Of a stretch of 64,000 nt of DNA, positions 1-9,995 are shown in pieces (within the stretch, counting starts at the first letter, position 1; the number at the start of each line of letters is the position of its first letter). Position numbers and translations under genes: made by a program. The DNA is taken from contig DATKHR010000088.1 in NCBI GenBank assembly GCA_035510155.1, positions 12,730 through 76,729 of the forward strand, written 5' to 3'. A model generated the notes under the pieces. That model saw only the letters and a list, made by a program, of their open reading frames with translations. It was not told the origin of the DNA and searched no databases. Source of the DNA: DATKHR01 sp035510155 (lineage in GTDB: Bacteria > Acidobacteriota > Vicinamibacteria > Vicinamibacterales > CAVVIG01).

Positions 1-1444
1 CGCGAAGGCGTCGCTCTGCGTCGGCCAGCGCTCGCGTCGCGCTCTGCCACCATGCCTCGTCGGCGGCGAGCTGCAACCGTGAGGCTTCCGCAGCCCGCGC
101 GGTTTCGCTGGGTGCGGGCCCGCCGAGTGTCATCCGGACTTCGACGAAGTGCCGCGGACTGAGAATCTCCTCCAACGCTCGCTCCGAGTACGACACCGGC
201 TCGCCGGCAAGATCCCGCGACGCGGCCGCGAGCAGATCGGCCAGCGGGCGCGCCCGATCGTGCTGGCGTCCCGTGATCAATCGCGCCGCAATCGCATGGG
301 CCGTCCTGAACGGCATACGGTGATCCCGCACGAGTGTGTCCGCCAGCTCGGTCAGCGTCGTCCAACCATCGGCCGCGCGAGCCTCAAGCCTGGCCGCATC
401 GAATTCAGCCGTTGCCATTGCCGCCGCCACGAGCTTCACCGCACGCGTCGCGTCGCGAAAAGTCGCGAAGACGAGCGGCTGGAGATCGTCCTCGGTATCG
501 ACGATGTCGCCGAACGGCGTGTTGTGCACGCAGGCCACGATCCCCTGCGCCTGCCCCAGCGCCTTGCTGCCGATCGCGCGGGCGTGCTCGAAGGCGACCG
601 GGTTTCTCTTCTGCGGCATGATGCTGCTCGTCTGCACGAAGCCATCGCCCAGCCGGACATAGTTGAATTCGGCCGTGCACCAGAGCAGCAGGTCCTGAAG
701 GAACCGGCCCAATCCGACGAGCAGCACCGACGCAGCGGACGTCGATTCCAAGAGGTAGTCAACCGTCGCGATGCTCCCGTACGTATTCCCCGTCGGCCCG
801 CAAAAACCGAGCAGATCGGATGTCAACTGTCGGTCGATCGGAAAGCCGGTCCCGGTGATGGCGCACGAGCCCAATGGGTTGCGGTTCGTACGGTCGTACG
901 CGCTCTTCAGCCGCGCTCCGTCGCGTTCGGCCTGCTCGATGACCGCAAGCAAGTAGTGCGCAACGGTCGTCGGTTGGGCCCGCTGCGTATGGGTATGGAC
1001 CGCGAGCACGGTCTCGCGGTGCCGATCGACCACGTCCAGGAGCGATCGGCGCAGATCGAAGGTCGCCGCGATCAGCCCGAGGATCAAATCGCGCTGCCGC
1101 ATCCGGTACATCGTCATATCGATGTCGTTGCGCGATCGTGCAGTGTGCAGCCGGCCGGCCACGTCCTCGTTTCCTGGACCGCAGGCTTGGACGAGCAGGC
1201 GCTCGACATAGAAGAACAGATCCTCGTAGGTCCCGTCGTACGTCACGCGTTGGACGTCGTCTCGCGAAATGGAATCGAGCGCGTCGCGAACCCGCCTGCC
1301 ATCGGCGCGCGGGACAATGCCCTGCTCCACGAGCATGACGAGGTGGGCGTAGTTGATCGCGATGAGCGGCGCGAGAAAGAGCTCTTTGGCGTCCTCGAAG
1401 TTCTCGTTGAGAACGCACGCGACGTATTCCGGGGCGAATTTCAT
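1..1444 (-). CDS. argH: Argininosuccinate lyase, C-terminal end cut by window edge
   Basis: This enzyme of the fumarase/aspartase superfamily splits argininosuccinate into arginine and fumarate, the last step of arginine biosynthesis, in the cytoplasm. About 481 residues are visible from an ATG at 1444, close to full family length, so only the tail is missing. The family signature SSIMPQKRNP lies at residues 273-282, in the mobile loop with the catalytic serine. HTARSRND at 100-107 and AQPTT near 156-160 are further typical ArgH blocks. The start follows the FHA-PP2C stop by 15 bp, so the two are probably co-transcribed. No other arginine genes are in view. Confidence 0.9.
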   Translation of the reverse strand, partial: MKFAPEYVACVLNENFEDAKELFLAPLIAINYAHLVMLVEQGIVPRADGRRVRDALDSISRDDVQRVTYDGTYEDLFFYVERLLVQACGPGNEDVAGRLHTARSRNDIDMTMYRMRQRDLILGLIAATFDLRRSLLDVVDRHRETVLAVHTHTQRAQPTTVAHYLLAVIEQAERDGARLKSAYDRTNRNPLGSCAITGTGFPIDRQLTSDLLGFCGPTGNTYGSIATVDYLLESTSAASVLLVGLGRFLQDLLLWCTAEFNYVRLGDGFVQTSSIMPQKRNPVAFEHARAIGSKALGQAQGIVACVHNTPFGDIVDTEDDLQPLVFATFRDATRAVKLVAAAMATAEFDAARLEARAADGWTTLTELADTLVRDHRMPFRTAHAIAARLITGRQHDRARPLADLLAAASRDLAGEPVSYSERALEEILSPRHFVEVRMTLGGPAPSETARAAEASRLQLAADEAWWQSATRALADAERRLR

Positions 1445-1459
1445 GGCGCTCGCTTCGTA

Positions 1460-3079
1460 TCAGCCGTCGTAGCGCACGAGGACAATCGTCAGATCGTCGC
1501 TCTGGGTCGCGTCGCCGCAGAAAGCCCGTACGTCCGCGAGCAGCCCTTCGACGAGGGCCTCCGGTGACTTGCTCTGGTGGGCACGGACCGACGCCAGCAA
1601 TCGATCGTCGGTGAACTCGTCGCCGGCGGGATTCAGCGCTTCCGTCACGCCGTCGCTGAAGGCGACGACGATGTCCCCCGGCTGGAGCGCCATCGTCTCC
1701 TCGTCAAATTGCGCGTTCTCGAAGACGCCCAGCACCATCCCGCCGGTGTCGAGGCGGCGAATCCCCGACGCCGACACGAGAATCGGAGCGTTGTGGCCGG
1801 CATTGCAATAGGTGAAGTCTCCGTCCCGGCCCACGATGCCGTAGAACGTCGTCAGGAAGCGCGACTCGATCGCGCGGCGGAACAGGCCGTGATTGAGGCG
1901 GGTGATGACGGACGCGGGGCCGGGCTGATGCATGGCTTCAGCGCTGAACATTCCGAGGACGGCGGCTGCCAGAAGCGCTGCGGGCGATCCTTTGCCGGCG
2001 ACGTCGCCGACGATGAAGCCGAAACCGCCCGAAGGGAGATCGACGTAGTCGAAGAAGTCTCCGCCAACGGCGCGACAGGCGATGGAGGCGGCAGCCGTTG
2101 CGAAGAATGGACCCTGGCGCACGGGCGTCGGCAGGAGCGACTGCTGAATCGCCGCGGCGACTTTCAGCTCCTGCTCGAACTTGGCTTTGTCGAGCGCCTC
2201 GCGATACAACCGCGCGTTCTCAATCGCGATCGCGGCTTCGGCGGACAGGGTCTCGAGGGCCTGCTGCGCCGGCGTGGAGCGCAGCGTGCCGCGCTCCCGA
2301 CTGTCGAGATACAGGACGCCGATGACCTCGTCCGCGCCTTTCTGTTCGGCGCGCTCCACATAGCGCACGAGCCGGAGCGGGGTACAGAGCACGTGCCGGA
2401 TGCCGAGCGCGATGGTGCCGGCGTGGAGTTGGGCGACGTCTCCGTCAAGCAGGTCTTCCACGATTCGCTGTTGACCGGCGGCGTACACCGCTTCGGGAAT
2501 CTTGCGGCTGGTCTCGAATGTCCGGCCCGACAACGTCACCCGCCCGCGTCCGCGCGCGAGCCTGAATTCGAGCGCCCGCTCCCTGTTCGCCAGCATGATG
2601 AACCCGCGCTCCGCGCCCGTGACTTCGATGGCCAGATCGAGCACGAGCGCCAGGACGTCGTCGAGGACGCGGCCGGAGCCGAGCGCGCGCAAGCCTTCGA
2701 GGAGCGCCGCCATCTGGCGCAGCTCCGCGGCGGCGAGAACCGCGCTCCGCTCGACCGACGGCGCCTCGTCGTCGACCACGAAGACGATTGCCGTGTCGTC
2801 GGACTGGCCGAAACGAATCTGGTCGCCGGGGGCGAGCGTGCGCTCGGCGATGCGCTCTCCGTTGACGAATGTGCCGAATCGCGACTCCCGGTCACGAATG
2901 ACGCAGGCGCCGCTGTCGCGGTCGAGAGCAATCTCGGCGTGGAGCCGTGAGATATCCGCGCCCGGGAGTCGCAAATCCGTTTCAGTCCGGCGCCCGATGG
3001 TGAACAGCGGCTTGTCGATGTTCACAATCCGCCGGCCGAGGGAGTCGGTGACGACGAGGCGCGGACCAGCAGTGGGCAT
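1460..3079 (-). CDS. FHA-GAF-PP2C (RsbU/SpoIIE-type) serine phosphatase
   Basis: A cytoplasmic signalling protein of 539 residues. An FHA phosphothreonine-binding domain comes first (about residues 6-105, with GRR, SRLHAE and a GTFVNG block). A GAF-like sensor domain follows (about 120-295), then a PP2C/SpoIIE phosphatase (about 320-538). The metal-binding motifs of the phosphatase are visible: GGDFFDYVD, GDVAGKGSPAAL, NAGHNAP, FSDGVTEA and QSDDLT. Such proteins usually dephosphorylate anti-sigma antagonists; the partner is not in this window. The reading frame is open further upstream into the GNAT gene, but the ATG at 3079 gives a natural FHA N-terminus. It lies 2 bp downstream of the GNAT stop, suggesting an operon. 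Confidence 0.85.
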   Translation of the reverse strand: MPTAGPRLVVTDSLGRRIVNIDKPLFTIGRRTETDLRLPGADISRLHAEIALDRDSGACVIRDRESRFGTFVNGERIAERTLAPGDQIRFGQSDDTAIVFVVDDEAPSVERSAVLAAAELRQMAALLEGLRALGSGRVLDDVLALVLDLAIEVTGAERGFIMLANRERALEFRLARGRGRVTLSGRTFETSRKIPEAVYAAGQQRIVEDLLDGDVAQLHAGTIALGIRHVLCTPLRLVRYVERAEQKGADEVIGVLYLDSRERGTLRSTPAQQALETLSAEAAIAIENARLYREALDKAKFEQELKVAAAIQQSLLPTPVRQGPFFATAAASIACRAVGGDFFDYVDLPSGGFGFIVGDVAGKGSPAALLAAAVLGMFSAEAMHQPGPASVITRLNHGLFRRAIESRFLTTFYGIVGRDGDFTYCNAGHNAPILVSASGIRRLDTGGMVLGVFENAQFDEETMALQPGDIVVAFSDGVTEALNPAGDEFTDDRLLASVRAHQSKSPEALVEGLLADVRAFCGDATQSDDLTIVLVRYDG

Positions 3080-3081
3080 GA

Positions 3082-3585
3082 CTAGAACAGGCGCTCGAAA
3101 TAGACGAGCGGCACGTGACGGTAGACGACTCGCCCTACCTCGCGGAAGCCGCATGACGCATAGAATCCGGCCGCGCCGGCCTCCGCGTCGTACGCGTCGA
3201 GGCGCACGGCGTCCGCCGGCCACTCCCGGGCGATCGCCAACGCCTGCTCGACCGCGTGGCGCCCGATCCCTAAGCGCTGGAGCTCGGGATCGACCGCCAT
3301 CGAGAGCAGGTACAGCGCTCTCGCACACGGGGTAAACCAGGCTGTATCGATCGCCCAGGGCTTCTTCGTGGTCAACGCGAGCGTCGCGATCGCCCGATCG
3401 CCGCGCTTGGCGACGAAAACGCGCGAGGTCCGCATCGCATTGAGGACGCCACGCTCCGTCGACTCGCGCGACCAATGCCCTTCTCCGTAGACGGCACTGA
3501 GGTGATTCGCGGCAGCCGTGAGGAGCGCTGCGACGGCCGCCGCGTCACCGGCCGAGGCGAGCATGAGCGTGTCGTCCGCAGTCAT
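3082..3585 (-). CDS. GNAT family N-acetyltransferase
   Basis: A 167-residue GNAT fold protein that would move an acetyl group from acetyl-CoA to an unidentified amine. The acetyl-CoA-binding motif A is seen in LSMAVDPELQRLGIGRHAVE (the Q/R-x-x-G-x-G turn), and the C-terminal AAGFYASCGFREVG block is typical of motif B. I chose the ATG at 3585. A GTG at 3630 is in frame but overlaps the upstream dehydrogenase by 26 bp. It is packed directly against the FHA-PP2C gene and probably shares its transcript. The substrate cannot be read from the sequence. Confidence 0.8.
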   Translation of the reverse strand: MTADDTLMLASAGDAAAVAALLTAAANHLSAVYGEGHWSRESTERGVLNAMRTSRVFVAKRGDRAIATLALTTKKPWAIDTAWFTPCARALYLLSMAVDPELQRLGIGRHAVEQALAIAREWPADAVRLDAYDAEAGAAGFYASCGFREVGRVVYRHVPLVYFERLF

Positions 3586-3604
3586 GGTCACGTTCAGGAC
3601 CCCG

Positions 3605-4585
3605 TTAGTACCCAAGCTCGACGTCGACACAATATATTAATGGCCCCCCGGCCACGAACCGCTGGTAGTTGGTCACGAACAACGGGGCGATATCCGCCGG
3701 CGCACTGAGCGCCGCCGTGTGTGAGGTGATCATCACATTCGGCGTCCGCCACAGCACATGATCGGCCGGCAGCGGCTCGGTCTGAAGGACATCGAGCACG
3801 GCAGCCGCCAGCCGGCCGCTCGAGAGCGCTCGTGCAAGCGCCGCTTCGTCGACGACTGATCCACGACCCGGATTGATGAAGACGGCTCGTGGCGGTAGCG
3901 CCGTCAGCAGCTGTTCGTCGACCAATGCTCGCGTCGCGGCCGTATCAGGGACGACCGAGACAAGGTAGTCCAGATCCGCCGCGAACGCATTGAGGGATCG
4001 GCGGCCATGACCGCCGGCCCGATCGTCGCTATGAAAATACTCGTCTACCGCGTCGCAACTCTCGCTGGCGCGCGTGTACCCTCTCACCGCCATCCCGAAG
4101 TGTTTGGCCGTCCGCGCAAGGGCGGCGCCGATCGTCCCGACGCCCAGCAGCCCGAGACGCTTGCCCCGCAACGTGCCCGGCGGTCTGGAGTCCCAGCGCC
4201 TCTCCTTCTGCGCGTCATACTTTTCCAAGATGCGCCGCTCGTGCGCCAGCATGTAGCCGAACACGTATTCGGACATCAACGCGCCGAACACTCCTCGCGC
4301 ATTCGTCAGGATGTAATCCTGACCAGCCCGGCGGCGGAGCGCCGGATCGAGAAGCGGCTCGACGCCGGCCCACGTCGCCTGCACCCAGCGCACCGCTGGC
4401 AGGACCGGAAGCGCCTTCGCCACGAGCGACGGCTCCCCGAATACGATATCGCATGTGCTCGCCGAGGCCGGCAGCCCCGACGGATGCGTGGCCGAGACGA
4501 CGTCGAGATCCGGCAGGCAGGCCGCCTCGATCAGACGGCAATACTCACCCGCATGCCTGGACAGGACGAGCACTCGGTGAGGCAC
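3605..4585 (-). CDS. D-2-hydroxyacid dehydrogenase (NAD(P)-dependent)
   Basis: A 326-residue reductase of the D-isomer-specific 2-hydroxyacid dehydrogenase family, which interconverts 2-keto acids and D-2-hydroxy acids. The Rossmann motif GVGTIG is at residues 148-153. The C-terminal catalytic region shows NPGRGSVVDEAAL (Arg) and the His in TSHTAALS. The spacing fits the glyoxylate/hydroxypyruvate reductase-like subgroup with a short N-terminal domain. The start is GTG at 4585, with no earlier ATG that keeps the family N-terminus. It is the first of four closely spaced minus-strand genes ending with argH. The physiological substrate is unknown. Confidence 0.85.
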   Translation of the reverse strand: MPHRVLVLSRHAGEYCRLIEAACLPDLDVVSATHPSGLPASASTCDIVFGEPSLVAKALPVLPAVRWVQATWAGVEPLLDPALRRRAGQDYILTNARGVFGALMSEYVFGYMLAHERRILEKYDAQKERRWDSRPPGTLRGKRLGLLGVGTIGAALARTAKHFGMAVRGYTRASESCDAVDEYFHSDDRAGGHGRRSLNAFAADLDYLVSVVPDTAATRALVDEQLLTALPPRAVFINPGRGSVVDEAALARALSSGRLAAAVLDVLQTEPLPADHVLWRTPNVMITSHTAALSAPADIAPLFVTNYQRFVAGGPLIYCVDVELGY

Positions 4586-4598
4586 TGATCACGCCAGG

Positions 4599-7500
4599 TT
4601 ACCGCCCCCCGCTCGTGGTTTTCCGCGCCGGCGCGATGTCCGGAGCCTTGACCGGCTGAGGCACGGTGAGCGTCAGGTTGTAGCGCGCCAGCGACGTGCT
4701 GAGCGAGGACGCCTTCGCGATGACTGCGTTGAGATCGGCGATTGCCTTCGGCGCCTGTGCCCTCGCCTCGCTGGCTGTGTTGGTCGTCTGCTCGCCGACA
4801 ACCATTCCGCCCATCAGCGCGCCCTTGGCCTGACCGATCTTCGCGGGAAGGCTCTCCGTGTTGCCGCGTCCACCGCCGCCTCCGCCCCGGCCTGCCGGCT
4901 GCGTCAGTTTCGGCGCAAGGGCATCGATGTCTTTCTTGACCGCGTCGAACGAGGCCTTCACATCGGCCGGGATGTCGGTACGGCCGGCCAGATCGGTGGC
5001 CAGTTGATTGAGCTGACGCGTCAGCGACGCATGAGCGGCCGACGCGTCCGTGACACGTCCCTGCAACGCGTGCAGCTCCATCGCCGCGTCGTACTGGCGC
5101 TTGCGCTCGGCGGACGTGAGAACGACTTCCGGATCGTCGTTCACGCGCAGGGTCTTGCTGTCGGCGACCTTGCCGTCTACGACGAGCTCAATCTTGTAGA
5201 CGCCTGCAAGCACTAGCGGACCCAATGTTCCGGCTCCGCCAAAGCCAAAGCCGCCCCCGCCACCGCCGGTCGGCACGGCCGGGCAACCCGCGCCAAAGGG
5301 GCTAGTCTCCTGATTCGGGCCCTGCCCGCCAGGCCCCCCCGTCCCCTGTGCCTCCTGTCTTTCCCCTCCTGCCCTTCCTGCTCCTCCGGCCCTTCCTGGC
5401 CCTCCTGTCTCGCCCGCGGCCTGGCCGCGGCCGGCCGGAGCGGGAGGCGCCGGCGCCGGCGGCACGCGCAGATCCCAGCATGCGGTCTGAATGCCCGGCT
5501 TGTTGCTGTTGGCGAGCACGGGGCCCGAAATCTCACGAACCTGGCGGCCGGCTGCATCTGTGACTCTCAGCTTGACGTCCTCAACGGGTTTCTTGTTGAT
5601 CCATGAGAGCACGGCGGCTTGCGGCGGGTTCTCGCCGTAGAAAATCTGATCGCCCCAGAACTCGTAGTTACGATCGCGCGCCGGCCGTCGATACGTCGCG
5701 TACGGGGGCGGGGAAAACAGCTTCGCGTCCCCACCAGCGCCCTGAGCTGCGGCGTACTCCTGGATCGGTTCGAGGTGGTCCAGAATCCACAAGGCGCGCC
5801 CATGCGTCGCGAGCACCATCGCGTTGTCCCGCGGCTGAATGGTGATTTCATCGATCCGCACCATCGGGAGATTGGCCTTGACGCGCGCCCAGCTCCTGCC
5901 GCGGTCGATCGACACGAACAGGCCGGTCTCCGCGCCGATATACAGCACATCGGCGTTCCTCTGGTCCTCGGTGAGCGTTTTGACCACCTCACCTTTGAGA
6001 TTCCCCGCCGTCGACTGCCACGACTGCCCGTAGTCATGACTCACATAGACATACGTCTCGAAATCATTCTGCCGATGACCGTCGAACGTCGCATAGACAG
6101 TCGCCTCATCGAAGCGGGAGGGCGCGACTTCCGACACCCAGATGCCCTTTGGCAGATTCGGAATATTCCCGGTGACATTCGTCCACGACCGCCCGCCTTC
6201 CCGTGACACCTGCACGTTCCCATCGTCGGTTCCGGCATAGAGCAGGCCGGCACGTTTCGGCGATTCCGCGAGTGAGACGATGGTCGGCCACGCTTGAATG
6301 CCGTCGTTTTTCGCGATCGCGACGTCGCTTCCCTTGACGCCCATCGTGACGATGTCGTCGCGGTTGGCGTTGGTCGTGATGTCGGTGCCGATGACCTCCC
6401 ACGTCAGCCCGCGATTCGAAGACCGGTATACCTTGTTGGCCGCGGCGTAAATGATGCTCGGATTGTGCGGCGACATCACGAGCGGCGTGTCCCAGTTCCA
6501 CCTGAGCGGCGGCTCGCCCGCCGGCGCCTGCGGCCGCATCGAGATGGATTCCCCGGTGACGCGATCGAGCCGTACCATGTTGCCATCCTGCGACTCGCTG
6601 TAGGCAACCCGGAAATCGGTCGGATCCTGTAGCGCGACGAAACCATCGCCGCCCTGCACGGTGTACCAATGGAAGCCGGCGATGCCCGCGGCGCCGCGGA
6701 CGGCGCTCGGACCGCACCAGGCGTAGTTGTCCTGCATGCCTCCGCAGATGTTGTACGGTGTCGCGTTGTCCACGCTGACGTGATAGAAGAGCCCGACTGG
6801 CAGATTGTGCACGAAGTTCCACGTCCTGGTCTGATCCCAGCTGACGGCCACGCCGCCATCGGTGCCGATGATCACATGTTGGGGGTTCATCGGATCGATC
6901 CAGATCGCATGCACATCGTCATGGATCGAGGTCGTGGCGTTGTTATTGACACGCTTTCCACCGTCGGTCGTGAGATGGAGCTTGACGCCGGCATAGATCA
7001 CGACATCGGCATCGGTCGGGTCCACCCTGACCTGGCTGAAGTACATCGGACGAGGGTTCTCGTCATTCACCTTCTTCCAGGTCGCTCCCCCATCATCCGA
7101 TCGATACAGGCCGCTCGCGATGTTGGTGACCGCCGTCGAGAAATTGCTCCGCCCGGGAGGTGGCGGCGGCGCCTCGTCGGGTTCCGGTGCGCCACCGCGG
7201 CCGCCGCGGCCTCCGGTCGGCGCCGGCGCAGGGCCTTCAACGAGCGCGTAGAGAATGTTGCCCCGCTTCCGATAGACATCGACGCCGATTCGGCCGAGGG
7301 GACCATCCGGGAAGCCGCTGCCCTTAATCTGAGTCCAGTGCTCGCCGCCGTCGGTCGATTTCCACAACCCGCTGCCGGGCCCGCCTCCGTTCATGCAACA
7401 CGCGCTTCGGCGACGTTGGTACATCGACGCATAGAGGATCTGGTTATTGGTCGCATCCATCACGAGATCGTTGGCGCCGGTGTCGTCGTCCACCTTGAGA

Positions 7501-8096
7501 ACGGGCTTCCAGGTCCGGCCGGCGTCGGTCGATTTGTAGACGCCACGCTCGCCTCCGGGGCCCCACAGGCTTCCGGTCGCGGCCACGAACACCACGTCGT
7601 TGTCACGCGGGTCGATCACGATGCGGTTGATGGCGCGCGACGTCCGCAGCCCCATGTTGGTGAACGTCTTGCCGCCATCCGTTGACTTGTAGACGCCGTC
7701 GCCCCAACCGGTGCTTTGACGGTTGTTCGACTCGCCCGTCCCGACCCAGACGAGATCCGGGTTGCTCTGCGAGACGGTCACGTCCCCAATCGACATCATG
7801 CCGACCTGCTCGAAGACGGGCTCGAATGTCGTGCCCGCATTCGTGGTCTTCCAGACGCCGCCGTGGGCCGCGCCGACGTAGTAGATCGCCGGATTGGCCT
7901 CGTACACCGCCAGATCGGCGATGCGCCCTGACATGGATGCGGGCCCGATCGGACGAAAATGCAGCGCGTCGAATGGACTCTTGCCCGGCGCGCTCGACGG
8001 AGACGAGAGCGCCTGGTCCACGCGACCGACAGCCGTCGGTCCCCCGATGACGGCAACAAGCACGGCCACAAGGAAGACGAATCGAACCAGCCTCAT
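4599..8096 (-). CDS. Secreted sortilin/VPS10-domain BNR-repeat protein (glycosyl hydrolase-like)
   Basis: A 1165-residue exported protein. The start is ATG at 8096, preceded by GGGAG at good spacing and followed by a hydrophobic signal peptide (RLVRFVFLVAVLVAVIGG). The body is a run of beta-propeller blades marked by Asp-box repeats: STDGGKTF, STDAGRTW, STDGGEHW, SDDGGATW, SSNRGLTW, SREGGRSW, SHDYGQSW and SIDRGRSW. Two low-complexity Gly/Pro/Ala stretches interrupt it (encoded near 7150-7220 and 5230-5450), and a helical segment lies near the C-terminus. Proteins of this type are common in Acidobacteriota and often annotated as glycosyl hydrolases, but I see no catalytic residues that would prove hydrolase activity. 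A ligand-binding or peptidase-related role is equally possible. Confidence 0.85.
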   Translation of the reverse strand: MRLVRFVFLVAVLVAVIGGPTAVGRVDQALSSPSSAPGKSPFDALHFRPIGPASMSGRIADLAVYEANPAIYYVGAAHGGVWKTTNAGTTFEPVFEQVGMMSIGDVTVSQSNPDLVWVGTGESNNRQSTGWGDGVYKSTDGGKTFTNMGLRTSRAINRIVIDPRDNDVVFVAATGSLWGPGGERGVYKSTDAGRTWKPVLKVDDDTGANDLVMDATNNQILYASMYQRRRSACCMNGGGPGSGLWKSTDGGEHWTQIKGSGFPDGPLGRIGVDVYRKRGNILYALVEGPAPAPTGGRGGRGGAPEPDEAPPPPPGRSNFSTAVTNIASGLYRSDDGGATWKKVNDENPRPMYFSQVRVDPTDADVVIYAGVKLHLTTDGGKRVNNNATTSIHDDVHAIWIDPMNPQHVIIGTDGGVAVSWDQTRTWNFVHNLPVGLFYHVSVDNATPYNICGGMQDNYAWCGPSAVRGAAGIAGFHWYTVQGGDGFVALQDPTDFRVAYSESQDGNMVRLDRVTGESISMRPQAPAGEPPLRWNWDTPLVMSPHNPSIIYAAANKVYRSSNRGLTWEVIGTDITTNANRDDIVTMGVKGSDVAIAKNDGIQAWPTIVSLAESPKRAGLLYAGTDDGNVQVSREGGRSWTNVTGNIPNLPKGIWVSEVAPSRFDEATVYATFDGHRQNDFETYVYVSHDYGQSWQSTAGNLKGEVVKTLTEDQRNADVLYIGAETGLFVSIDRGRSWARVKANLPMVRIDEITIQPRDNAMVLATHGRALWILDHLEPIQEYAAAQGAGGDAKLFSPPPYATYRRPARDRNYEFWGDQIFYGENPPQAAVLSWINKKPVEDVKLRVTDAAGRQVREISGPVLANSNKPGIQTACWDLRVPPAPAPPAPAGRGQAAGETGGPGRAGGAGRAGGERQEAQGTGGPGGQGPNQETSPFGAGCPAVPTGGGGGGFGFGGAGTLGPLVLAGVYKIELVVDGKVADSKTLRVNDDPEVVLTSAERKRQYDAAMELHALQGRVTDASAAHASLTRQLNQLATDLAGRTDIPADVKASFDAVKKDIDALAPKLTQPAGRGGGGGGRGNTESLPAKIGQAKGALMGGMVVGEQTTNTASEARAQAPKAIADLNAVIAKASSLSTSLARYNLTLTVPQPVKAPDIAPARKTTSGGR

Positions 8097-8336
8097 GAAG
8101 CAACTCCCGGAATGATCCTGGTATTGAGCCGGATTTGACGATGCTGGCGGCAGATTACACGGAGACCGCGCTGGTTTCAATGGAGGCCGCGGCACGACGG
8201 CCTTGCCTCCGCCGATCTCCAGTCGCGTGATGACGCAGTAGAGAATAGTCTGCTCCACGCCGCTCATGCCGCCCTGGCCCCTGAAGATCGTGGCAGAGTC
8301 GCTTCAATGACAAGACCGGTACTATAACGTGCGCAG

Positions 8337-9971
8337 ATGTCGACACATTCCATCCGCGCGCGGTCACCTCGAGGACCTCGGAGAGAAGCCGACGGATTTG
8401 AAGATGCCGAACTGGTCACGCTGCGAACCGATCCGGATGTCCTAGCAGCGTTCAAGGAAGACGCCGCACATTTTCCAGGCGGTCATCCGCAAGCCATCGC
8501 AACGCCCGCGACGGAGGCCGGCGTTGCGCGGATCCTTCGCGCATCGAGCTCCGTGCTCGCTGTCGGGGCGCAATCGTCGTTGACGGGAGGCGCAACGCCG
8601 ATGGGCGACGTGGTCATCGCGACGTCGCGCATGAATCGGATCGTGCGAATCTACCGCGACCACGTTCGCGCGCAGGCCGGCGTCACGCTGACCGATCTCG
8701 ACGCCGCCCTGCGGCAAAACGGGAGGCACTACCCGCCGGTGCCGACCTTCATGGGCGCCTGCGTCGGCGGTATTGCCGCGACCAACGCTGCCGGCGCCGC
8801 GACGTTCAAGTACGGGACCACGCGTGCCTGGGTGCGCGGGCTGACCGTGGTGCTGGCAAACGGCGACGTGCTGGATCTCGAGCGCGGTGAGACGCGCGCT
8901 CACCCAGACGGCTATTTCGACATCGAGCTGTCGGATCGGGTCGCGCGAGTTCCGATCCCGCGCTACCGCATGCCTGCCGTCCCAAAACTATCGGCCGGCT
9001 ATTTCGCCGAGCCGGAAATGGATCTCGTCGACCTGTTTGTCGGCTCCGAGGGCACGCTCGGCGTCATCACCGAGGTGGCGCTTCGCATCCTGCCCGACCG
9101 CCCGGCGCCGTGTCTTGCGCTCGTGCCGTTCGATAGACGGCGGGACGCGATCGCGTTTGTTGACGTGATCAGGCGCGCCGCGATCGAGACCCGGCGCTCG
9201 GGCGATCCGCGTGGGATGGACATCGCCGCCATCGAGCACATGGACGCGCGATGCCTGGCGCTGCTGCGGGAAGACCGGGCGGACCGTTCGTTTGGTGTGG
9301 CGATCCCTCGGGCTGACATGGTCCTCCTGGTCACGCTCGAGCTGCCCTCGGGCACGACAGATGCGCAGGCGTTCGATGAGATCGGCCGTTTCCGTGAGAT
9401 CGACACGCCTCTCGCCCGTTTCTGTCGTGCCCTGGACGAGTGCGCCGTGCTGGAGCGCGTCGAGATCGCCGTGCCAGGGGACGAACGGCGCGCCGCACAA
9501 CTCGTCGGGCTTCGCGAGGCCGTGCCCGCCGCCGTCAACCTGCGCGTCGGACGCGCCAAGTCGACGGTCGACGACAGCATCGCAAAGACCGCTGCTGACG
9601 TGGTCGTCCCGTTCGACCGGATCGGCCAGCTGCTCGCTCTCTGTGACGAAGAGTTCACGACACGGCGGCTCGACGGCGCCGTCTGGGGACACATCTCGGA
9701 CGGCAACCTGCACCCCAACGTGATCCCGAGGTCGCGTGCCGATGTGGAGTCAGGAAAAGAAGCGATCCGGCGAGTGGGTCAGGAAGCGATCCGGCTTGGT
9801 GGATCTCCGCTTGCGGAGCATGGCGTCGGCCGGAATCCGATCAAGCATGAGCTCCTCCGCGAGCTTTATGGCCCCGACGGTATCGAAGCCATGCGTGCCG
9901 TCAAGCGGGCGCTGGACCCCGACTCCAAGCTCGCCCCCGGCGTGATATTTCGAGCGGCAAACGGCGGATGA
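8337..9971 (+). CDS. FAD-linked oxidase, GlcD/D-lactate dehydrogenase family
   Basis: A 544-residue flavoprotein that should oxidise a 2-hydroxy acid such as glycolate or D-lactate. The N-terminal PCMH-type FAD-binding domain shows GAQSSLTGGATPMGDVV near residues 79-95, the GACVGGIAATNAAGAATFKYG block and GSEGTLGVITEVALRI. The C-terminal FAD-oxidase domain carries WGHISDGNLHPNV and EHGVGRNPIKHELL, typical of GlcD/Dld. The ATG at 8337 starts the plus-strand gene 240 bp from the divergent VPS10 gene. No partner iron-sulfur subunit (GlcF-like) is adjacent, so it is probably a stand-alone enzyme. The substrate is not determined. Confidence 0.88.
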   Translation: MSTHSIRARSPRGPRREADGFEDAELVTLRTDPDVLAAFKEDAAHFPGGHPQAIATPATEAGVARILRASSSVLAVGAQSSLTGGATPMGDVVIATSRMNRIVRIYRDHVRAQAGVTLTDLDAALRQNGRHYPPVPTFMGACVGGIAATNAAGAATFKYGTTRAWVRGLTVVLANGDVLDLERGETRAHPDGYFDIELSDRVARVPIPRYRMPAVPKLSAGYFAEPEMDLVDLFVGSEGTLGVITEVALRILPDRPAPCLALVPFDRRRDAIAFVDVIRRAAIETRRSGDPRGMDIAAIEHMDARCLALLREDRADRSFGVAIPRADMVLLVTLELPSGTTDAQAFDEIGRFREIDTPLARFCRALDECAVLERVEIAVPGDERRAAQLVGLREAVPAAVNLRVGRAKSTVDDSIAKTAADVVVPFDRIGQLLALCDEEFTTRRLDGAVWGHISDGNLHPNVIPRSRADVESGKEAIRRVGQEAIRLGGSPLAEHGVGRNPIKHELLRELYGPDGIEAMRAVKRALDPDSKLAPGVIFRAANGG

Positions 9972-9995
9972 TGAGCCGCCAGCCCACACCGCGAG

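Noticed and set aside
149..1567. Long plus-strand open frame of 472 codons opposite argH
   Set aside because: It is antisense to a clear ArgH with the SSIMPQKRNP signature, and its translation is Arg/Gln/His-rich low-complexity typical of a shadow in GC-rich DNA.
1577..2950. Long plus-strand frame opposite the FHA-PP2C gene
   Set aside because: Antisense shadow; the minus strand has FHA and PP2C motifs in order.
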